From the NCBI GenBank assembly GCA_041688815.1, contig JBDNHK010000005.1, forward strand, positions 55,708 to 119,707: a stretch of DNA of 64,000 nt, read 5' to 3'. Source of the DNA: Rhabdothermincola_A sp041688815. GTDB taxonomy: Bacteria > Actinomycetota > Acidimicrobiia > Acidimicrobiales > Acidimicrobilacustridaceae. A program made the position numbers and the translations under genes. Shown piece by piece: positions 33,261-43,032 of this stretch. The stretch's first letter is position 1; each line of letters opens with the position of its first letter. Under the pieces are notes generated by a model. The model searched no databases and was not told the DNA's origin. It was given only the letters and a program-made list of their open reading frames with translations.

Positions 33261-34247
33261 ATGCCCATGGAGTTGGTCACCAAGAAGCGCCTCCACCTCG
33301 TCTCGGGACGGGCCAACCTGCCCCTGGCCGAGGCGATCGCGGCGCGGTTGGGCATCACGCTCGGCGACGCCAATCTCGGGCAGTTCGCCAACGGTGAGCT
33401 GCACTGCCGGTTCGGGCAGTCGGTGCGAGGCACCGACGTGTTCATCATGCAGAGCCACACCGGTGCCGACGGCATGTCGGTCAACGACGCGCTCATGGAG
33501 CAGCTGATCATGGTCGACGCCGCCAAGCGGGCATCAGCCAAGCGCATCACCGCGGTGGCGCCCTTCTACGGCTACGCCCGTCAGGACCGCAAGTCCGAAG
33601 GGCGTGAGCCGATCACGGCCAAGCTCGTCGCCAACATGTTCAAGGTGGCGGGCGCCAAGCGGCTCATCAGCGTCGACCTGCACTCCGGTCAGATCCAGGG
33701 GTTCTTCGACGGCCCCGTCGACCACCTCACCGCCATGCCGGTGCTGGTGGAGCACATGCAGCAGCTCGGAGACGACCTGGTGGTCGTGTCGCCCGACGCC
33801 GGTCGGGTGAAGGTCGCCGAGCGTTACGCCAACGCCTTGCACGCTGATCTGGCCATCGTGCACAAGCGCCGGGTGAAGGGCCAGAAGAACGCCGTCGAGG
33901 CCCGTGACGTGGTGGGTGACGTACAGGGCCGCACCTGTGTGCTCATCGACGACATGATCGACACCGGCGGCACCATCGTGGCGGCGGCCGAGCAGCTCAT
34001 GGAGCACGGGGCCAGCGAGGTCCACGCCGCCTGTACCCACGCGGTGCTGTCGGGCCCGGCCATCGACCGCATCAAGAACTCGGTGCTCTCACGGGTGATC
34101 GTCACCGACACGGTGCCCCTTCCGCCCGAGAAGCAACTCGACAAGATCGAGGTGCTGACGGTGGCCGGGATCCTCGCCGACGCCATCGATGCCGTCTTCG
34201 AGGACACGTCGGTGAGCGAGATCTTCGGCGGGCACAACCAGACCTGA
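33261..34247 (+). CDS. prs: Ribose-phosphate pyrophosphokinase
   Basis: Makes PRPP from ribose-5-phosphate and ATP. Motifs: GQFANGELHCRF, APFYGYARQDRKS, the ribose-5-P region VDLHSGQIQGFF, and the PRPP loop LIDDMIDTGGTIV near residue 229. 328 aa, class I length. ATG 33261; ATG 33267 also possible. Confidence 0.97.
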   Translation: MPMELVTKKRLHLVSGRANLPLAEAIAARLGITLGDANLGQFANGELHCRFGQSVRGTDVFIMQSHTGADGMSVNDALMEQLIMVDAAKRASAKRITAVAPFYGYARQDRKSEGREPITAKLVANMFKVAGAKRLISVDLHSGQIQGFFDGPVDHLTAMPVLVEHMQQLGDDLVVVSPDAGRVKVAERYANALHADLAIVHKRRVKGQKNAVEARDVVGDVQGRTCVLIDDMIDTGGTIVAAAEQLMEHGASEVHAACTHAVLSGPAIDRIKNSVLSRVIVTDTVPLPPEKQLDKIEVLTVAGILADAIDAVFEDTSVSEIFGGHNQT

Positions 34248-34375
34248 ATCGCCGTTCCTTGGCTGCCGGACGGGGATTTCCCGATCAGCGGGGCCGCCGG
34301 TAGCATCTCTGCTCGGTCTTCGCCCGAGTCATCCAGCGGCCACGCCCCCGCCGCCGTCCCAGGAGCATCACTGCC

Positions 34376-35020
34376 ATGGAAACCACCCTCACCGCCACCA
34401 CCGGACGCATCACCGGTTCTCGATCCTCCACCAGGCTGCGTTCCGACGGCCACGTTCCCGGGGTGGTCTACGGCCTCGGTCGCGAGCCGGCGGTGGTTTC
34501 GGTCGAGTGGACCGCGCTGCGTCGGGTGCTCAGCACCGATAAGGGCATGAACGCCCTGATCGACCTGGACGTCGATGGCGACACCGAGCTGGTGCTCGTG
34601 AAGGACATGCAGCGCCACCCGGTGCGACGCAACGTGCTGCACGTCGACTTCCTCCGCCTCGACCGCAACGCACCGGTGGCCGTCGACGTGCCCGTCGTCG
34701 TGCACGGCTTCGCCAAGGACATCGAGGATCGTCGCGGCATCGTCGATCAGCAGATGAAGACCCTCACCGTGTTCGCCAAGCCCGCCGACATCCCCACCCA
34801 GTTCGACACCAACGTCGACGACCTCACCATCGGAGGCGTCATCACCGTGGGCGACATCGTCCTGCCTGACGGTGTCACGACCGAGATGCCGCTCGACGCT
34901 CCCGTGGTGGTGGGTGTCGGTACCCGCTTCACGGTTCTCACCGACCATGGCGCCGACCTCGACACGCCCGAAGGCGAAGAGGGCGGGCCTGCGGCCGAGG
35001 ACGCCGACGCCGAGGGCTGA
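34376..35020 (+). CDS. rplY: 50S ribosomal protein L25 (CTC/TL5 long form)
   Basis: 214 aa: the N-terminal 5S-rRNA-binding L25 domain (SRSSTRLRSDGHVPGVVYG) plus the C-terminal TL5 beta domain and an acidic tail rich in Glu, Asp and Ala. AGGAG precedes ATG 34376; TAGCAT at 34301-34306 is a likely -10. Its stop overlaps the pth start by one base. Confidence 0.94.
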   Translation: METTLTATTGRITGSRSSTRLRSDGHVPGVVYGLGREPAVVSVEWTALRRVLSTDKGMNALIDLDVDGDTELVLVKDMQRHPVRRNVLHVDFLRLDRNAPVAVDVPVVVHGFAKDIEDRRGIVDQQMKTLTVFAKPADIPTQFDTNVDDLTIGGVITVGDIVLPDGVTTEMPLDAPVVVGVGTRFTVLTDHGADLDTPEGEEGGPAAEDADAEG

Positions 35021-35646
35021 TGGTCTTCGGGTTCCGGCGCGGCCAGGCGCCTCGCCGGGGCACACCGGCCGACCTGCTCGTCGTCGGCCTCGGCAACCCG
35101 GGTCGCGAGTACGCCGGAACCCGCCACAACGTCGGGTTCGACGTCGTCGAACTGCTGGCCGAGCGTCACGGCGCCTCGCTGAAGGCCGGCAAGGAGCGCT
35201 CGCTCGTGGTCGAAGTTCGCCTCGACGGTGCTCGATTGGTGCTGGCCGAACCGTCCACCTACATGAACCTGTCGGGAGAGGCCGTGGCGCCGCTGGTGCG
35301 GCGGTTCGGGATCGACGATCCGTCGAAGCTGGTCATCGTCCACGACGAGCTCGATCTTCCCCTCGGTCGGGTGCGGGTGAAAGTCGGCGGCGGTCTGGCC
35401 GGCCACAACGGCCTGCGGTCGATCAAGGCCCATCTGCACACTGCCGACTTCGTGCGCGTCCGCATCGGGGTGGGCAAGCCCCCGAGCAAGGAGAAGGGGG
35501 CCGATCACGTGCTGAAGCGGGTGGGCCAGAGCGAGCGTCAGGAGCTCGACGTCGCCGTGATGGAAGCGGTCGCCGCCGTCGAGTCGATCCTGGCCGACGG
35601 GGTGGAGGCCACCATGAACGTCGTCAACACCCGCCCGCCGTCGTGA
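35020..35646 (+). CDS. pth: Peptidyl-tRNA hydrolase
   Basis: Recycles peptidyl-tRNA released from stalled ribosomes. Seen: GLGNPGREYAGTRHNVGF with the catalytic His, PSTYMNLSGEAV, VIVHDELDLPLG and GGGLAGHNGLRSIKAHL. 208 aa, with a short basic N-terminal extension. TGATG overlap with rplY. Confidence 0.97.
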   Translation: MVFGFRRGQAPRRGTPADLLVVGLGNPGREYAGTRHNVGFDVVELLAERHGASLKAGKERSLVVEVRLDGARLVLAEPSTYMNLSGEAVAPLVRRFGIDDPSKLVIVHDELDLPLGRVRVKVGGGLAGHNGLRSIKAHLHTADFVRVRIGVGKPPSKEKGADHVLKRVGQSERQELDVAVMEAVAAVESILADGVEATMNVVNTRPPS

Positions 35647-35668
35647 CCGTTCCGGGTCCACTTCAGCT

Positions 35669-36073
35669 CTACCCGGTCGTTGTCCCGTCCCAGAACGGCA
35701 GCACGACCTTGTTCGGCAGGAGTTGGTAGTCGGGGTTCATGATGGCGAGCTGGCCGCGGACGGCGGTGACCATGCCCTCCACGGTGAGCTTCGAACCCAG
35801 CCCGATGCCGGAGATCTGGCGGCGCCCGAGGAACACCACGGTGAGGCCACCGGTCCCGTCGCCCAGGGTGACCTCCAGGCTGCCGATCTCGGCCCAGGGT
35901 TGCACCCGGACGGCTCGCACCCGCCCGGCCACCTTGACCCGCCGCCGCCATCTGACGTCTCGAATGGGCTCCACCCCGGCGAAGGCGATCGATCCGAGTT
36001 CGTCCAGGGACTTGGCCCGAGACGCAGAGCGGGAGGCCTCAGCGGCGCGGGCTGAGCGCTTGAGCAGTGCCAC
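35669..36073 (-). CDS. OB-fold nucleic-acid-binding protein
   Basis: 134 aa. A helical N-terminus (residues 1-40) is followed by an OB-fold like the RecG/aspartyl-synthetase type: VKVAGRVRAVRVQPW, SLEVTLGDGTGGLTVVFLG, and GSKLTVEGMVTAVRGQLAIM. No enzymatic motif. The APC permease stops 5 bp upstream, so they are co-transcribed; a similar APC-permease/OB-fold neighbourhood exists in mycobacteria (around Rv2690c-Rv2694c). Function unknown. Confidence 0.78.
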   Translation of the reverse strand: MALLKRSARAAEASRSASRAKSLDELGSIAFAGVEPIRDVRWRRRVKVAGRVRAVRVQPWAEIGSLEVTLGDGTGGLTVVFLGRRQISGIGLGSKLTVEGMVTAVRGQLAIMNPDYQLLPNKVVLPFWDGTTTG

Positions 36074-36078
36074 TGCGG

Positions 36079-38181
36079 TCAGTGGGCCGAGCCGTTGCCG
36101 GCCCCGGGCCGCCCGCCGTTGGCGCTGGTGGGCGAGGCGTGGGGCGTGGTCGAGGGCGAGGGCGAGGGATCAGCGGTACCTGACACCTCGCCATGAGCGA
36201 CCTTGTGGATGTGTTGGCCCTTGGTGGTGTTGACCAGGTGGTACGGCACGAAGGTGACGTTGGCGTGGGGAACATCGGCGATGGCCTTGGCGATCGCGTC
36301 AGCGGTGCGGTCGTGGAGCAGTCGATGCCACGCGGAGCGGTACTCCCGACGGGGGATGAGCACGGTGACCTCGGTCTGTCCGTCACTGGCGACCTCCGCC
36401 ACCATCTGTAGAACGGCCCGGGTGACCCGTCGGTCCGGGCACTCGCGCAGTTCGAGCGGAAGCCGCTCCAGTGGGAGCCGGGTCCATTCCTCGGCCAACT
36501 CGGCGGCATGCTGTTCGTCGACGGCGATGTGCACCGCCCGTAGATCGTCGGGGGTGAGAGCACGGGCGTACTGGATGGCCCGGGCGGCGGTCTTGTCCAG
36601 TCTGTCGACGAGCACGATCACCGAGTGATGGCGCAGGATCGGGGCCTCGATCGCCTCTCGGGAGTCCTTGTAGAGTTCTTCCTTCTCGGCTTCGTACTGC
36701 TTGTTGAGGCGCACCACCACGAAGACGAAGACCGGGATGATCGCGATGATGACCCAGGCGCCGTCCTTGAACTTGGTGGTGGCGATCACGAGGGTGACGA
36801 CGGCAGTGACCACCGCGCCGAGCCCGTTGATGCCCAGCCCGGTCCGCCACTGAGGTTCCTTGAGTCGGATGTGGCGCCGGGCCATGCCCGCCTGAGAGAG
36901 GGTGAAGCTGGTGAAGACCCCGATCGCGTAGAGCGGGATGAGCTTGCTCACGTCGGCCTGGAGCAGAACGACGAGGAAGGCCGCAGAGATGGCGAGGGCG
37001 ATGATCCCGTTGGAGTAGACCAACCGATGCCCGCGTTTCGTGAGCTGCCGGGGCATGAACGAGTCTTCGGCCTGGAAGCTGGCCAGTCGGGGGAAGTCGG
37101 CGAAGCTGGTGTTGGCGGCCAACACGAGGATGAACAGCGTGGCGGCCTGGGTGAAGATGAACATGGCGTGGCCGATGGCGCCCGACCCGTACACCGCCTC
37201 GGCGACTTGGGAGAGAACGGTGCGGGTTTCAGTGGGGATCGGCTCGAGTTGCGAGGCCAGCCAGGAGATGCCGAGGAACATGAAGCCAAGAAACCCGCCC
37301 ATGATCATCAGAGTGTTGCGGGCGTTCTTCCACGCCGGCTCCTTGAAGGCGGGCACGCCGTTGGAGATGGCCTCCACGCCGGTCATGGCGGCGCCGCCCG
37401 AGGCGAAGGCATGGAGGATGAGGAAGATCCCGACGCTGCCCGTGACGGACAGTTCCTGGGTCTGTTCGGGGTCGAGCACGATCGCCTCGAGGCCGCTGCC
37501 GATGGTGGCCTTGAAGATGCCGACGACGATGAGCAGGATCATCGAGAACAGGAAGGCGTAGGTGGGGATGGCAAAGATCCGCCCGGATTCCTTCACTCCT
37601 CGGAGGTTGCCGATGGCGATGATGGCGATGAATCCGACGGCGATGGGCACTCGGTAGGGGAAGAGGCTTCCGAACACCGAGTACAGCGCAGCAATACCGG
37701 CCGACACCGACACCGACACGGTGAGGATGTAGTCGGTGAGCAGCGACACTCCGGCCACCTGAGCCGGGAGTACACCCAGGTTGTCCTTCGTGACGATGTA
37801 GGCGCCACCGGCCGAGGGATAAGCCTTGATGGTCTGGCGGTAGCTGAAGATCAGGATGATCAGCACGAGCACCATGGCCATGGTGATGGGCATCACGTAG
37901 TTGAAGGCGAGGAGCCCGATTCCGCCGATCCCGCCGACCACGAGGAGCGTGCGCAGGATCTCCTCGGTGGCGTAGGCCGTGGAGGACAGGGCGTCAGACG
38001 AGAACACGGCGAGCGCGGTGGGCTTGCCCAGGCGCTCCTCGTCGAGCTGATCGGTGCGCAGCGGGCGCCCGAGCACCTTGTTCTTGAGGCGGTAGCGACG
38101 ACTCTCGGGGAGGTCGATCCTGGCGGTGGCGGGAAGGGGGAGAGGCCCGGTGCCGGGGCGAGCCTGCGTGGGAGCGGCCAT
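36079..38181 (-). CDS. APC-family amino acid permease with C-terminal USP-like domain
   Basis: 700 aa. Twelve predicted membrane helices (residues about 55-490) with the APC unwound-helix signature FSSDALSSTAYATEEIL and SAGGAYIVTKDNLG. After a basic linker a cytosolic domain of about 150 residues (HSVIVLVDRLDKTAARAIQYA, VTVLIPRREYRSAWHRLLHD) resembles universal-stress-protein folds and may regulate transport. Substrate unknown; K+ uptake (KUP-like) cannot be excluded. ATG 38181 matches the family N-terminus. Confidence 0.9.
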   Translation of the reverse strand: MAAPTQARPGTGPLPLPATARIDLPESRRYRLKNKVLGRPLRTDQLDEERLGKPTALAVFSSDALSSTAYATEEILRTLLVVGGIGGIGLLAFNYVMPITMAMVLVLIILIFSYRQTIKAYPSAGGAYIVTKDNLGVLPAQVAGVSLLTDYILTVSVSVSAGIAALYSVFGSLFPYRVPIAVGFIAIIAIGNLRGVKESGRIFAIPTYAFLFSMILLIVVGIFKATIGSGLEAIVLDPEQTQELSVTGSVGIFLILHAFASGGAAMTGVEAISNGVPAFKEPAWKNARNTLMIMGGFLGFMFLGISWLASQLEPIPTETRTVLSQVAEAVYGSGAIGHAMFIFTQAATLFILVLAANTSFADFPRLASFQAEDSFMPRQLTKRGHRLVYSNGIIALAISAAFLVVLLQADVSKLIPLYAIGVFTSFTLSQAGMARRHIRLKEPQWRTGLGINGLGAVVTAVVTLVIATTKFKDGAWVIIAIIPVFVFVVVRLNKQYEAEKEELYKDSREAIEAPILRHHSVIVLVDRLDKTAARAIQYARALTPDDLRAVHIAVDEQHAAELAEEWTRLPLERLPLELRECPDRRVTRAVLQMVAEVASDGQTEVTVLIPRREYRSAWHRLLHDRTADAIAKAIADVPHANVTFVPYHLVNTTKGQHIHKVAHGEVSGTADPSPSPSTTPHASPTSANGGRPGAGNGSAH

Positions 38182-38251
38182 ACGTGGGCCAGTTGACACC
38201 CCGCGCCCGGGTCCGTGCAATCGGACGCGGTGAACCTTCTGCGAATTCGAA

Positions 38252-38285
38252 CCGCGGAGGGGGCCGGCGGCGGCCCCCTCCGCGG
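38252..38285. repeat. Perfect 14-bp inverted repeat in a divergent intergenic region
   Basis: CCGCGGAGGGGGCC (38252-38265), 6-nt loop, GGCCCCCTCCGCGG (38272-38285). It lies between the APC permease and mfd, upstream of the mfd -10 box, where a terminator would not be expected; operator or transcript insulator are possible. Confidence 0.65.
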
Positions 38286-38311
38286 CCGGATGTTGCGAGT
38301 CCCCGGGCCGG

Positions 38312-38317
38312 TAGCCT
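38312..38317 (+). promoter_or_regulatory. -10 box (TAGCCT) for mfd
   Basis: TAGCCT ends 11 nt before the mfd ATG, so the leader would be only a few nucleotides and without a ribosome-binding site. Confidence 0.4.
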
Positions 38318-38328
38318 CAATCGTCCCC

Positions 38329-41300
38329 ATGGCCCTGCCCGACCTCCCCCCGCTACTGCACGACGAGCCCGGTCTGACCAAGGTCCTGGGTCGACGCAAC
38401 GCCGTGCTGGCCGTGCCCGAACCGGCCCGGGCCATAGTGATCGCCGGTCTGGCCTGGCGCTCGGACCGTCGGCCGCTGATCGTGGCCGTGCCCACCACCG
38501 GAGAGGCCGAGCGGCTCGCCCACGACCTCGAGGCCTTTCTCGGGCCGGACGAGGTCGATCTGTTCGGGGCCTGGGAGACGCTGCCGTTCGAGCGGGTGAG
38601 CCCGAACGTCGAGACCATGGGCCGGCGCCTGCGCACGTTGTTCCGTCTGCAAGATCCGCAGCGCGCGCCTCGGGTACTGGTGGCCCCGGTGCGGGCGCTC
38701 GTGCAGCGCCTCGGGCCGCACGTCGCCGACACCGAGCCCCTCGTCGTCGGCCGCGGCGACGTGATCGACGGCGGTGATCTGGTCGAGCGCCTCGTCTCCA
38801 TGGGTTACCGGCGCGAGTACCAGGTCGAGCACCGCGGCGAGTTGGCCGTGCGGGGCTCGATCGTCGACGTCTACCCGAGTACGGCCCACGCACCGGTCCG
38901 CATCGATCTCTGGGGTGACGAGGTCGATCGGCTCACGGAGTTCTCGCCGGCCGACCAGCGGGCCACCCTCGAGCGGGCCGAGGTCGAGCTCTTCGGGTGT
39001 CGGGAACTCCTGCCCACGGCCGAGGTACGGGCCCGGGCCGAGGCCCTCGTCGTCTCCCAGCCGTGGGGTCGCGAGCAGTGGGAGCGCCTGGCCGAGGGCC
39101 AGGTCTTCGACGGCATGGAGTCGTGGCTGCCGTGGCTCGTGGCCGATGGTGGCGACGATGCCGAGGTGCTCTTCGACCTCGTCGACGACGATGCCCAGAT
39201 CCTCCTCTTCGAGCCCCGTCGCATGCGTGACCGAGCCGCCGACATCCTCGCCGAAGAGGCCGATCTCGCCCTGACCCTCGCCAAGACCTGGGGGGCGGCC
39301 GAGTCCGGATCGCCGTTCCCGAGGCTGCACGTCGAGTTCGACCGTCTGCTGGTTCGCACCACCGCCCCGGCCTGGACCGTCACCAACGCCCCCGAAGGCC
39401 CTGGGGTGGCGTCGGTGGTGGCCGCGGGCTGGAACCCCGTGGTGGGTGACGGCGACGGACTGGTGCGCCAGGTCGGTGGGCTGCTCCGCGACGGCTACCG
39501 CGTGGTCGTGGCCGCCGACGGCGCGGGATCGGCGGCTCGGCTGGCCACATTGCTCGGCGACCAGGGCATCCACCTCGATGTGGATCTCACCGGTACGGCC
39601 GATCTCGTCGCTCCCGGTGGCCACGTCGTCGTGGCTCCGATCGAGCGGGGGTTCCTGCTGTCCTCGGTGAAGCTGGCGGTGCTGGCCGAGGCCGATGTGA
39701 CCGGGCGGCGCCGGGCCCACCGTCGGGCCAAGCCCCGCAAGCTGGCGGCGCAGGGCTACTTCGACGACCTGAAGATCGGTGACCACGTCGTGCACCACCA
39801 GCACGGCGTGGCCCGCTACGGCGGCATGGTGAAGCGGCCCATCGGCGGCGTCGAACGCGACTATCTGCTCCTCGAGTACCGCGGCGACGACAAGCTCTAC
39901 GTGCCGTCGGACCAGATCGACGCCGTGCGCCACTACACCGGCGGAGACTCACCCAGCCTCAGCCGCCTCGGCGGCGGGGAGTGGCAGAAGAGCAAGGCCA
40001 AGGTGCGCGCCGCGGTCACCGAGATCGCCCAGGAACTGGTCGTGCTCTACCAGAAGCGGGTGCACGCCGAGGGGCGGGCGTTCGGGGCGGACACGCCGTG
40101 GCAGCACGAGCTCGAGGCGTCGTTCCCGTACGAGGAGACACCCGACCAGCTCAAGGCGATCGTCGACGTGAAGGGCGACATGGAGGCCCCCGTACCGATG
40201 GACCGTCTGGTCTGCGGCGACGTGGGCTTCGGCAAGACCGAGGTCGCCATCCGGGCGGTGTTCAAGGCGGTGCAGGACGGCACGCAGGCGGCGGTGCTCG
40301 TACCCACCACCCTGCTGGCGCAGCAGCACTTCACCACCTTCGGTGACCGGTTTGCCGGCTATCCGGTTCGCGTCGAGGTGCTCAGCCGGTTCCTCACCAA
40401 TGCGCAGGCCCGCAAGGTCATCGACGGGCTGGCCCGCGGCACGGTCGATGTGGTGATCGGCACGCACCGGCTGCTGGCCACCGGCCTGGTCTTCAAGAAC
40501 CTGGGTCTGCTCGTGGTCGACGAGGAGCAGCGCTTCGGGGTGGGCCACAAGGAATCGATCAAGGGACTGAAGGTGGGCGTCGACGTGCTCACCCTCACGG
40601 CCACACCCATCCCCCGAACCCTCGAGATGAGCCTCACCGGCATCCGCGACCTCACCCTGCTCAACACCCCACCGAGTGAGCGCCAGCCGATCCTCACCTA
40701 CGTCGGCGAGTACGACGATCGGGCGGTGGCCGAGGCCATCCGTCGCGAGTTGCTCCGCGAGGGCCAGACGTTCTTCGTGCACAACCGTGTGCAGGACATC
40801 GAGAAGGTGGCCGGGGAGTTGCGCGACCTCGTCCCCGAGGCCCGCATCGCCGTGGCTCATGGGCAGATGGACGAGGGAACCCTCGAGAAGGTCGTGCTCG
40901 ACTTCTGGGAGGGCGAGTTCGACGTGCTCGTGTGCACCACCATCATCGAGAGCGGCATCGACATGCCCACGGTGAACACGCTGGTCGTCGACCGCGCCGA
41001 CCTGCTCGGCCTCGGCCAGCTCCATCAGCTGCGGGGGCGGGTCGGGCGATCGGGCCAGCGCGCTTACGCCTACCTGTTCTCGCCGCCCGATCGGGCCCTC
41101 ACCGAAGAAGCCTACGAGCGACTCAAGACCATCGGTGAGGCCACCGAGCTGGGCTCGGGCTTCAAGATCGCCATGCGCGACCTCGAGATCCGGGGCGCCG
41201 GCAACCTGCTCGGCACCGGGCAGAGCGGGCACATCGCTGCCGTGGGTTACGACCTCTACTGCCAGATGGTCACCGAGGCCGTCGCCGAGCTGAAGGGGGA

Positions 41301-41805
41301 GGAGGTGTCCGAGCCGGCGGAGATCAAGATCGACCTGCCTCTCGACGCCAACCTGCCCCCCACCTACGTCGAGCGTGAGGAGCTCCGCCTCGAGGCCTAT
41401 CGACGGCTGGCGTCGGTCACCACCCCGGCCGAGGTGGACGACATCGAAGCCGAGTGGCTCGACCGCTACGGGCCGGTACCTCCTCGGGCCGAGGCCCTTC
41501 TCGACGTGGCGAGACTGCGCGCCGAGTGCGCCCGGGTCGGGCTCCGCGACGTCACCGTCACCAAGGGCTCTGGCTTCGGAGGCCCCCGATACGTGGCCCG
41601 CCTGGCGCCGCTGGTCCTGCCCGCGTCGAAGGTCGTGCGGGTCGAGCGGCTGTACAAGGGCACGATCGTGAAGCCCGCCGTCCAACAGGTGCTGCTGGCC
41701 GTGAAGGCCGCCCCCAGCGCCGCCGCCGAGGTCACCGCGGCGCTCCAGGACCTGGTGCCCCCCACGCCGGAGCCGGCCTCGTCGCCCGCTCTCGTCGACC
41801 CGTGA
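38329..41805 (+). CDS. mfd: Transcription-repair coupling factor Mfd
   Basis: DNA translocase that removes stalled RNA polymerase and recruits UvrA. UvrB-like N-terminal domain with TGEAERLAHDLEAF and ERVSPNVETMGRR, the RNA-polymerase-interaction Tudor domain around HVVHHQHGVARYGG, then RecG-like motor motifs: Walker A GDVGFGKTEVA near residue 632, DEEQRFGVGHKE near 731, LTATPIPRTLEMS, and TRG region LHQLRGRVGRSGQRAYAYL. 1,158 aa. ATG 38329 chosen over the open frame to 38215. Confidence 0.98.
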   Translation: MALPDLPPLLHDEPGLTKVLGRRNAVLAVPEPARAIVIAGLAWRSDRRPLIVAVPTTGEAERLAHDLEAFLGPDEVDLFGAWETLPFERVSPNVETMGRRLRTLFRLQDPQRAPRVLVAPVRALVQRLGPHVADTEPLVVGRGDVIDGGDLVERLVSMGYRREYQVEHRGELAVRGSIVDVYPSTAHAPVRIDLWGDEVDRLTEFSPADQRATLERAEVELFGCRELLPTAEVRARAEALVVSQPWGREQWERLAEGQVFDGMESWLPWLVADGGDDAEVLFDLVDDDAQILLFEPRRMRDRAADILAEEADLALTLAKTWGAAESGSPFPRLHVEFDRLLVRTTAPAWTVTNAPEGPGVASVVAAGWNPVVGDGDGLVRQVGGLLRDGYRVVVAADGAGSAARLATLLGDQGIHLDVDLTGTADLVAPGGHVVVAPIERGFLLSSVKLAVLAEADVTGRRRAHRRAKPRKLAAQGYFDDLKIGDHVVHHQHGVARYGGMVKRPIGGVERDYLLLEYRGDDKLYVPSDQIDAVRHYTGGDSPSLSRLGGGEWQKSKAKVRAAVTEIAQELVVLYQKRVHAEGRAFGADTPWQHELEASFPYEETPDQLKAIVDVKGDMEAPVPMDRLVCGDVGFGKTEVAIRAVFKAVQDGTQAAVLVPTTLLAQQHFTTFGDRFAGYPVRVEVLSRFLTNAQARKVIDGLARGTVDVVIGTHRLLATGLVFKNLGLLVVDEEQRFGVGHKESIKGLKVGVDVLTLTATPIPRTLEMSLTGIRDLTLLNTPPSERQPILTYVGEYDDRAVAEAIRRELLREGQTFFVHNRVQDIEKVAGELRDLVPEARIAVAHGQMDEGTLEKVVLDFWEGEFDVLVCTTIIESGIDMPTVNTLVVDRADLLGLGQLHQLRGRVGRSGQRAYAYLFSPPDRALTEEAYERLKTIGEATELGSGFKIAMRDLEIRGAGNLLGTGQSGHIAAVGYDLYCQMVTEAVAELKGEEVSEPAEIKIDLPLDANLPPTYVEREELRLEAYRRLASVTTPAEVDDIEAEWLDRYGPVPPRAEALLDVARLRAECARVGLRDVTVTKGSGFGGPRYVARLAPLVLPASKVVRVERLYKGTIVKPAVQQVLLAVKAAPSAAAEVTAALQDLVPPTPEPASSPALVDP

Positions 41806-41886
41806 ATCCGCCCGGTCGGGCGCCTGCCAGTAGGCCGGGGTGTGAACTGTTGCCCCCCGAGGGCCTTCGGTAGTGTGAGCCGCCTC

Positions 41887-43026
41887 GTGAAGACGCTGCC
41901 CCGCACCCCCCTCGTCCTCTTGCTCGTCGTCCTCGCCGGGGCCCTCTTCGCCACGTCGTGCTCGTCGATCGCGCCGCAGGCCCTCACCGTCGACTCCTAC
42001 TCGTTGTCCGAGACGGAGTTCATGGACGAGTTGGCGTCGATCGCTGCCAACCAGGCCTACCTCGACTCACGGGCGGCCCAGGGCAACACGGTGCCCGTCA
42101 AGGGCACCACCACCGCCACCTTCTCCACCGAGTTCACGTCCTTCTACCTCAACGAGCGGGTGAGCTTCATCGTCGCCCAGCAGGAGAACGAGCGCCGGGG
42201 CCTCGAGGTCACCGAAGCCGATCGCCGCAACGCCGAGGTCCTGCTCAGCCAGAGCCTGTCGCCCAGAGGGCAGTCGAACACCAACACCGCCGACCCCACG
42301 GGCCTGGCCGTCCTCGACGCCTTCAGCGCCTCGTACCGCCAGGCCTTCATCGACGGCGTGGCCAACCTGCTCGTACTGCAGCGCGACATCCTCGATCGTG
42401 CGTCCACCGAGGAGGGGCTGCGGGCCCTCTACGAGGCCCAGGCCGCCGATACCGCCGACCAGGCCTGCGTCAGCCACATCCTCATCCGCGCCGGTACCGG
42501 TCAGACCGTGCCCACCGCAGCCGAGTTGACCGCCGCCCGGACCAAGGTCGACGCGGTGCGGGCGCAGCTCCAGGGCACTGGCAACTTCGCCGCCATCGCC
42601 GCGACCAGCTCCGAGGACCCGGGCAGCGCCGCCAACGGAGGCAACCTGGGCTGTGCTGCACAGGGCAGCTACGTCGAAGCGTTCGACGCCGCAGTGTGGT
42701 CTCAGTCCGTCGGTGAGGTCGGGCCCCCAGTGCAGACCGACTTCGGCTACCACCTCGTCTTCGTGCGCAAGCGAGGAACGGTGACCTTCGAGGACGTCCG
42801 TGACCAGTTGGCGGCGGCCGTCGAGCAGAACGCCCAGGCTCTCGTCGGCGATTCGCTGCAACGCTCCGCGCAGGCGGCCGACGTCACCGTCGGCCCGAGG
42901 TTCGGCCGCTGGGTCGGTGCCCAGGGTCAGGTCCTGGCCCCCCTCGGCGCTCAGCCGGCGGCCGGCGCCCAGCTCGACCCCGCCCTGTCGGGTCTGCTCG
43001 GTGGCACCCAGCCCCCGCAGGGCTGA
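41887..43026 (+). CDS. PpiC-type (parvulin) peptidyl-prolyl isomerase lipoprotein
   Basis: Signal peptide of lipoprotein type (LLLVVLAGALFATSC; the lipobox is imperfect). A SurA/PrsA-like helical chaperone arm follows and then a parvulin domain: CVSHILIRAG, GNFAAIAATSSEDPGSAANGG, GPPVQTDFGYHLVFVRKR. Exported foldase for secreted proteins. It takes the position of lpqU in mycobacteria, between mfd and mazG. 379 aa; TAGTGT at 41871-41876 is a possible -10. Confidence 0.87.
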   Translation: MKTLPRTPLVLLLVVLAGALFATSCSSIAPQALTVDSYSLSETEFMDELASIAANQAYLDSRAAQGNTVPVKGTTTATFSTEFTSFYLNERVSFIVAQQENERRGLEVTEADRRNAEVLLSQSLSPRGQSNTNTADPTGLAVLDAFSASYRQAFIDGVANLLVLQRDILDRASTEEGLRALYEAQAADTADQACVSHILIRAGTGQTVPTAAELTAARTKVDAVRAQLQGTGNFAAIAATSSEDPGSAANGGNLGCAAQGSYVEAFDAAVWSQSVGEVGPPVQTDFGYHLVFVRKRGTVTFEDVRDQLAAAVEQNAQALVGDSLQRSAQAADVTVGPRFGRWVGAQGQVLAPLGAQPAAGAQLDPALSGLLGGTQPPQG

Positions 43027-43032
43027 TCCTTC

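Noticed and set aside
31950..33550. Long minus-strand frame (to 33550) that encloses the bS22 gene
   Set aside because: It is antisense to glmU and prs; only the last 33 codons (31832-31933) form a recognisable protein.
38353..39933. 526-codon minus-strand frame, and another at 39949-41685
   Set aside because: Both lie antisense within mfd, whose motifs are complete.
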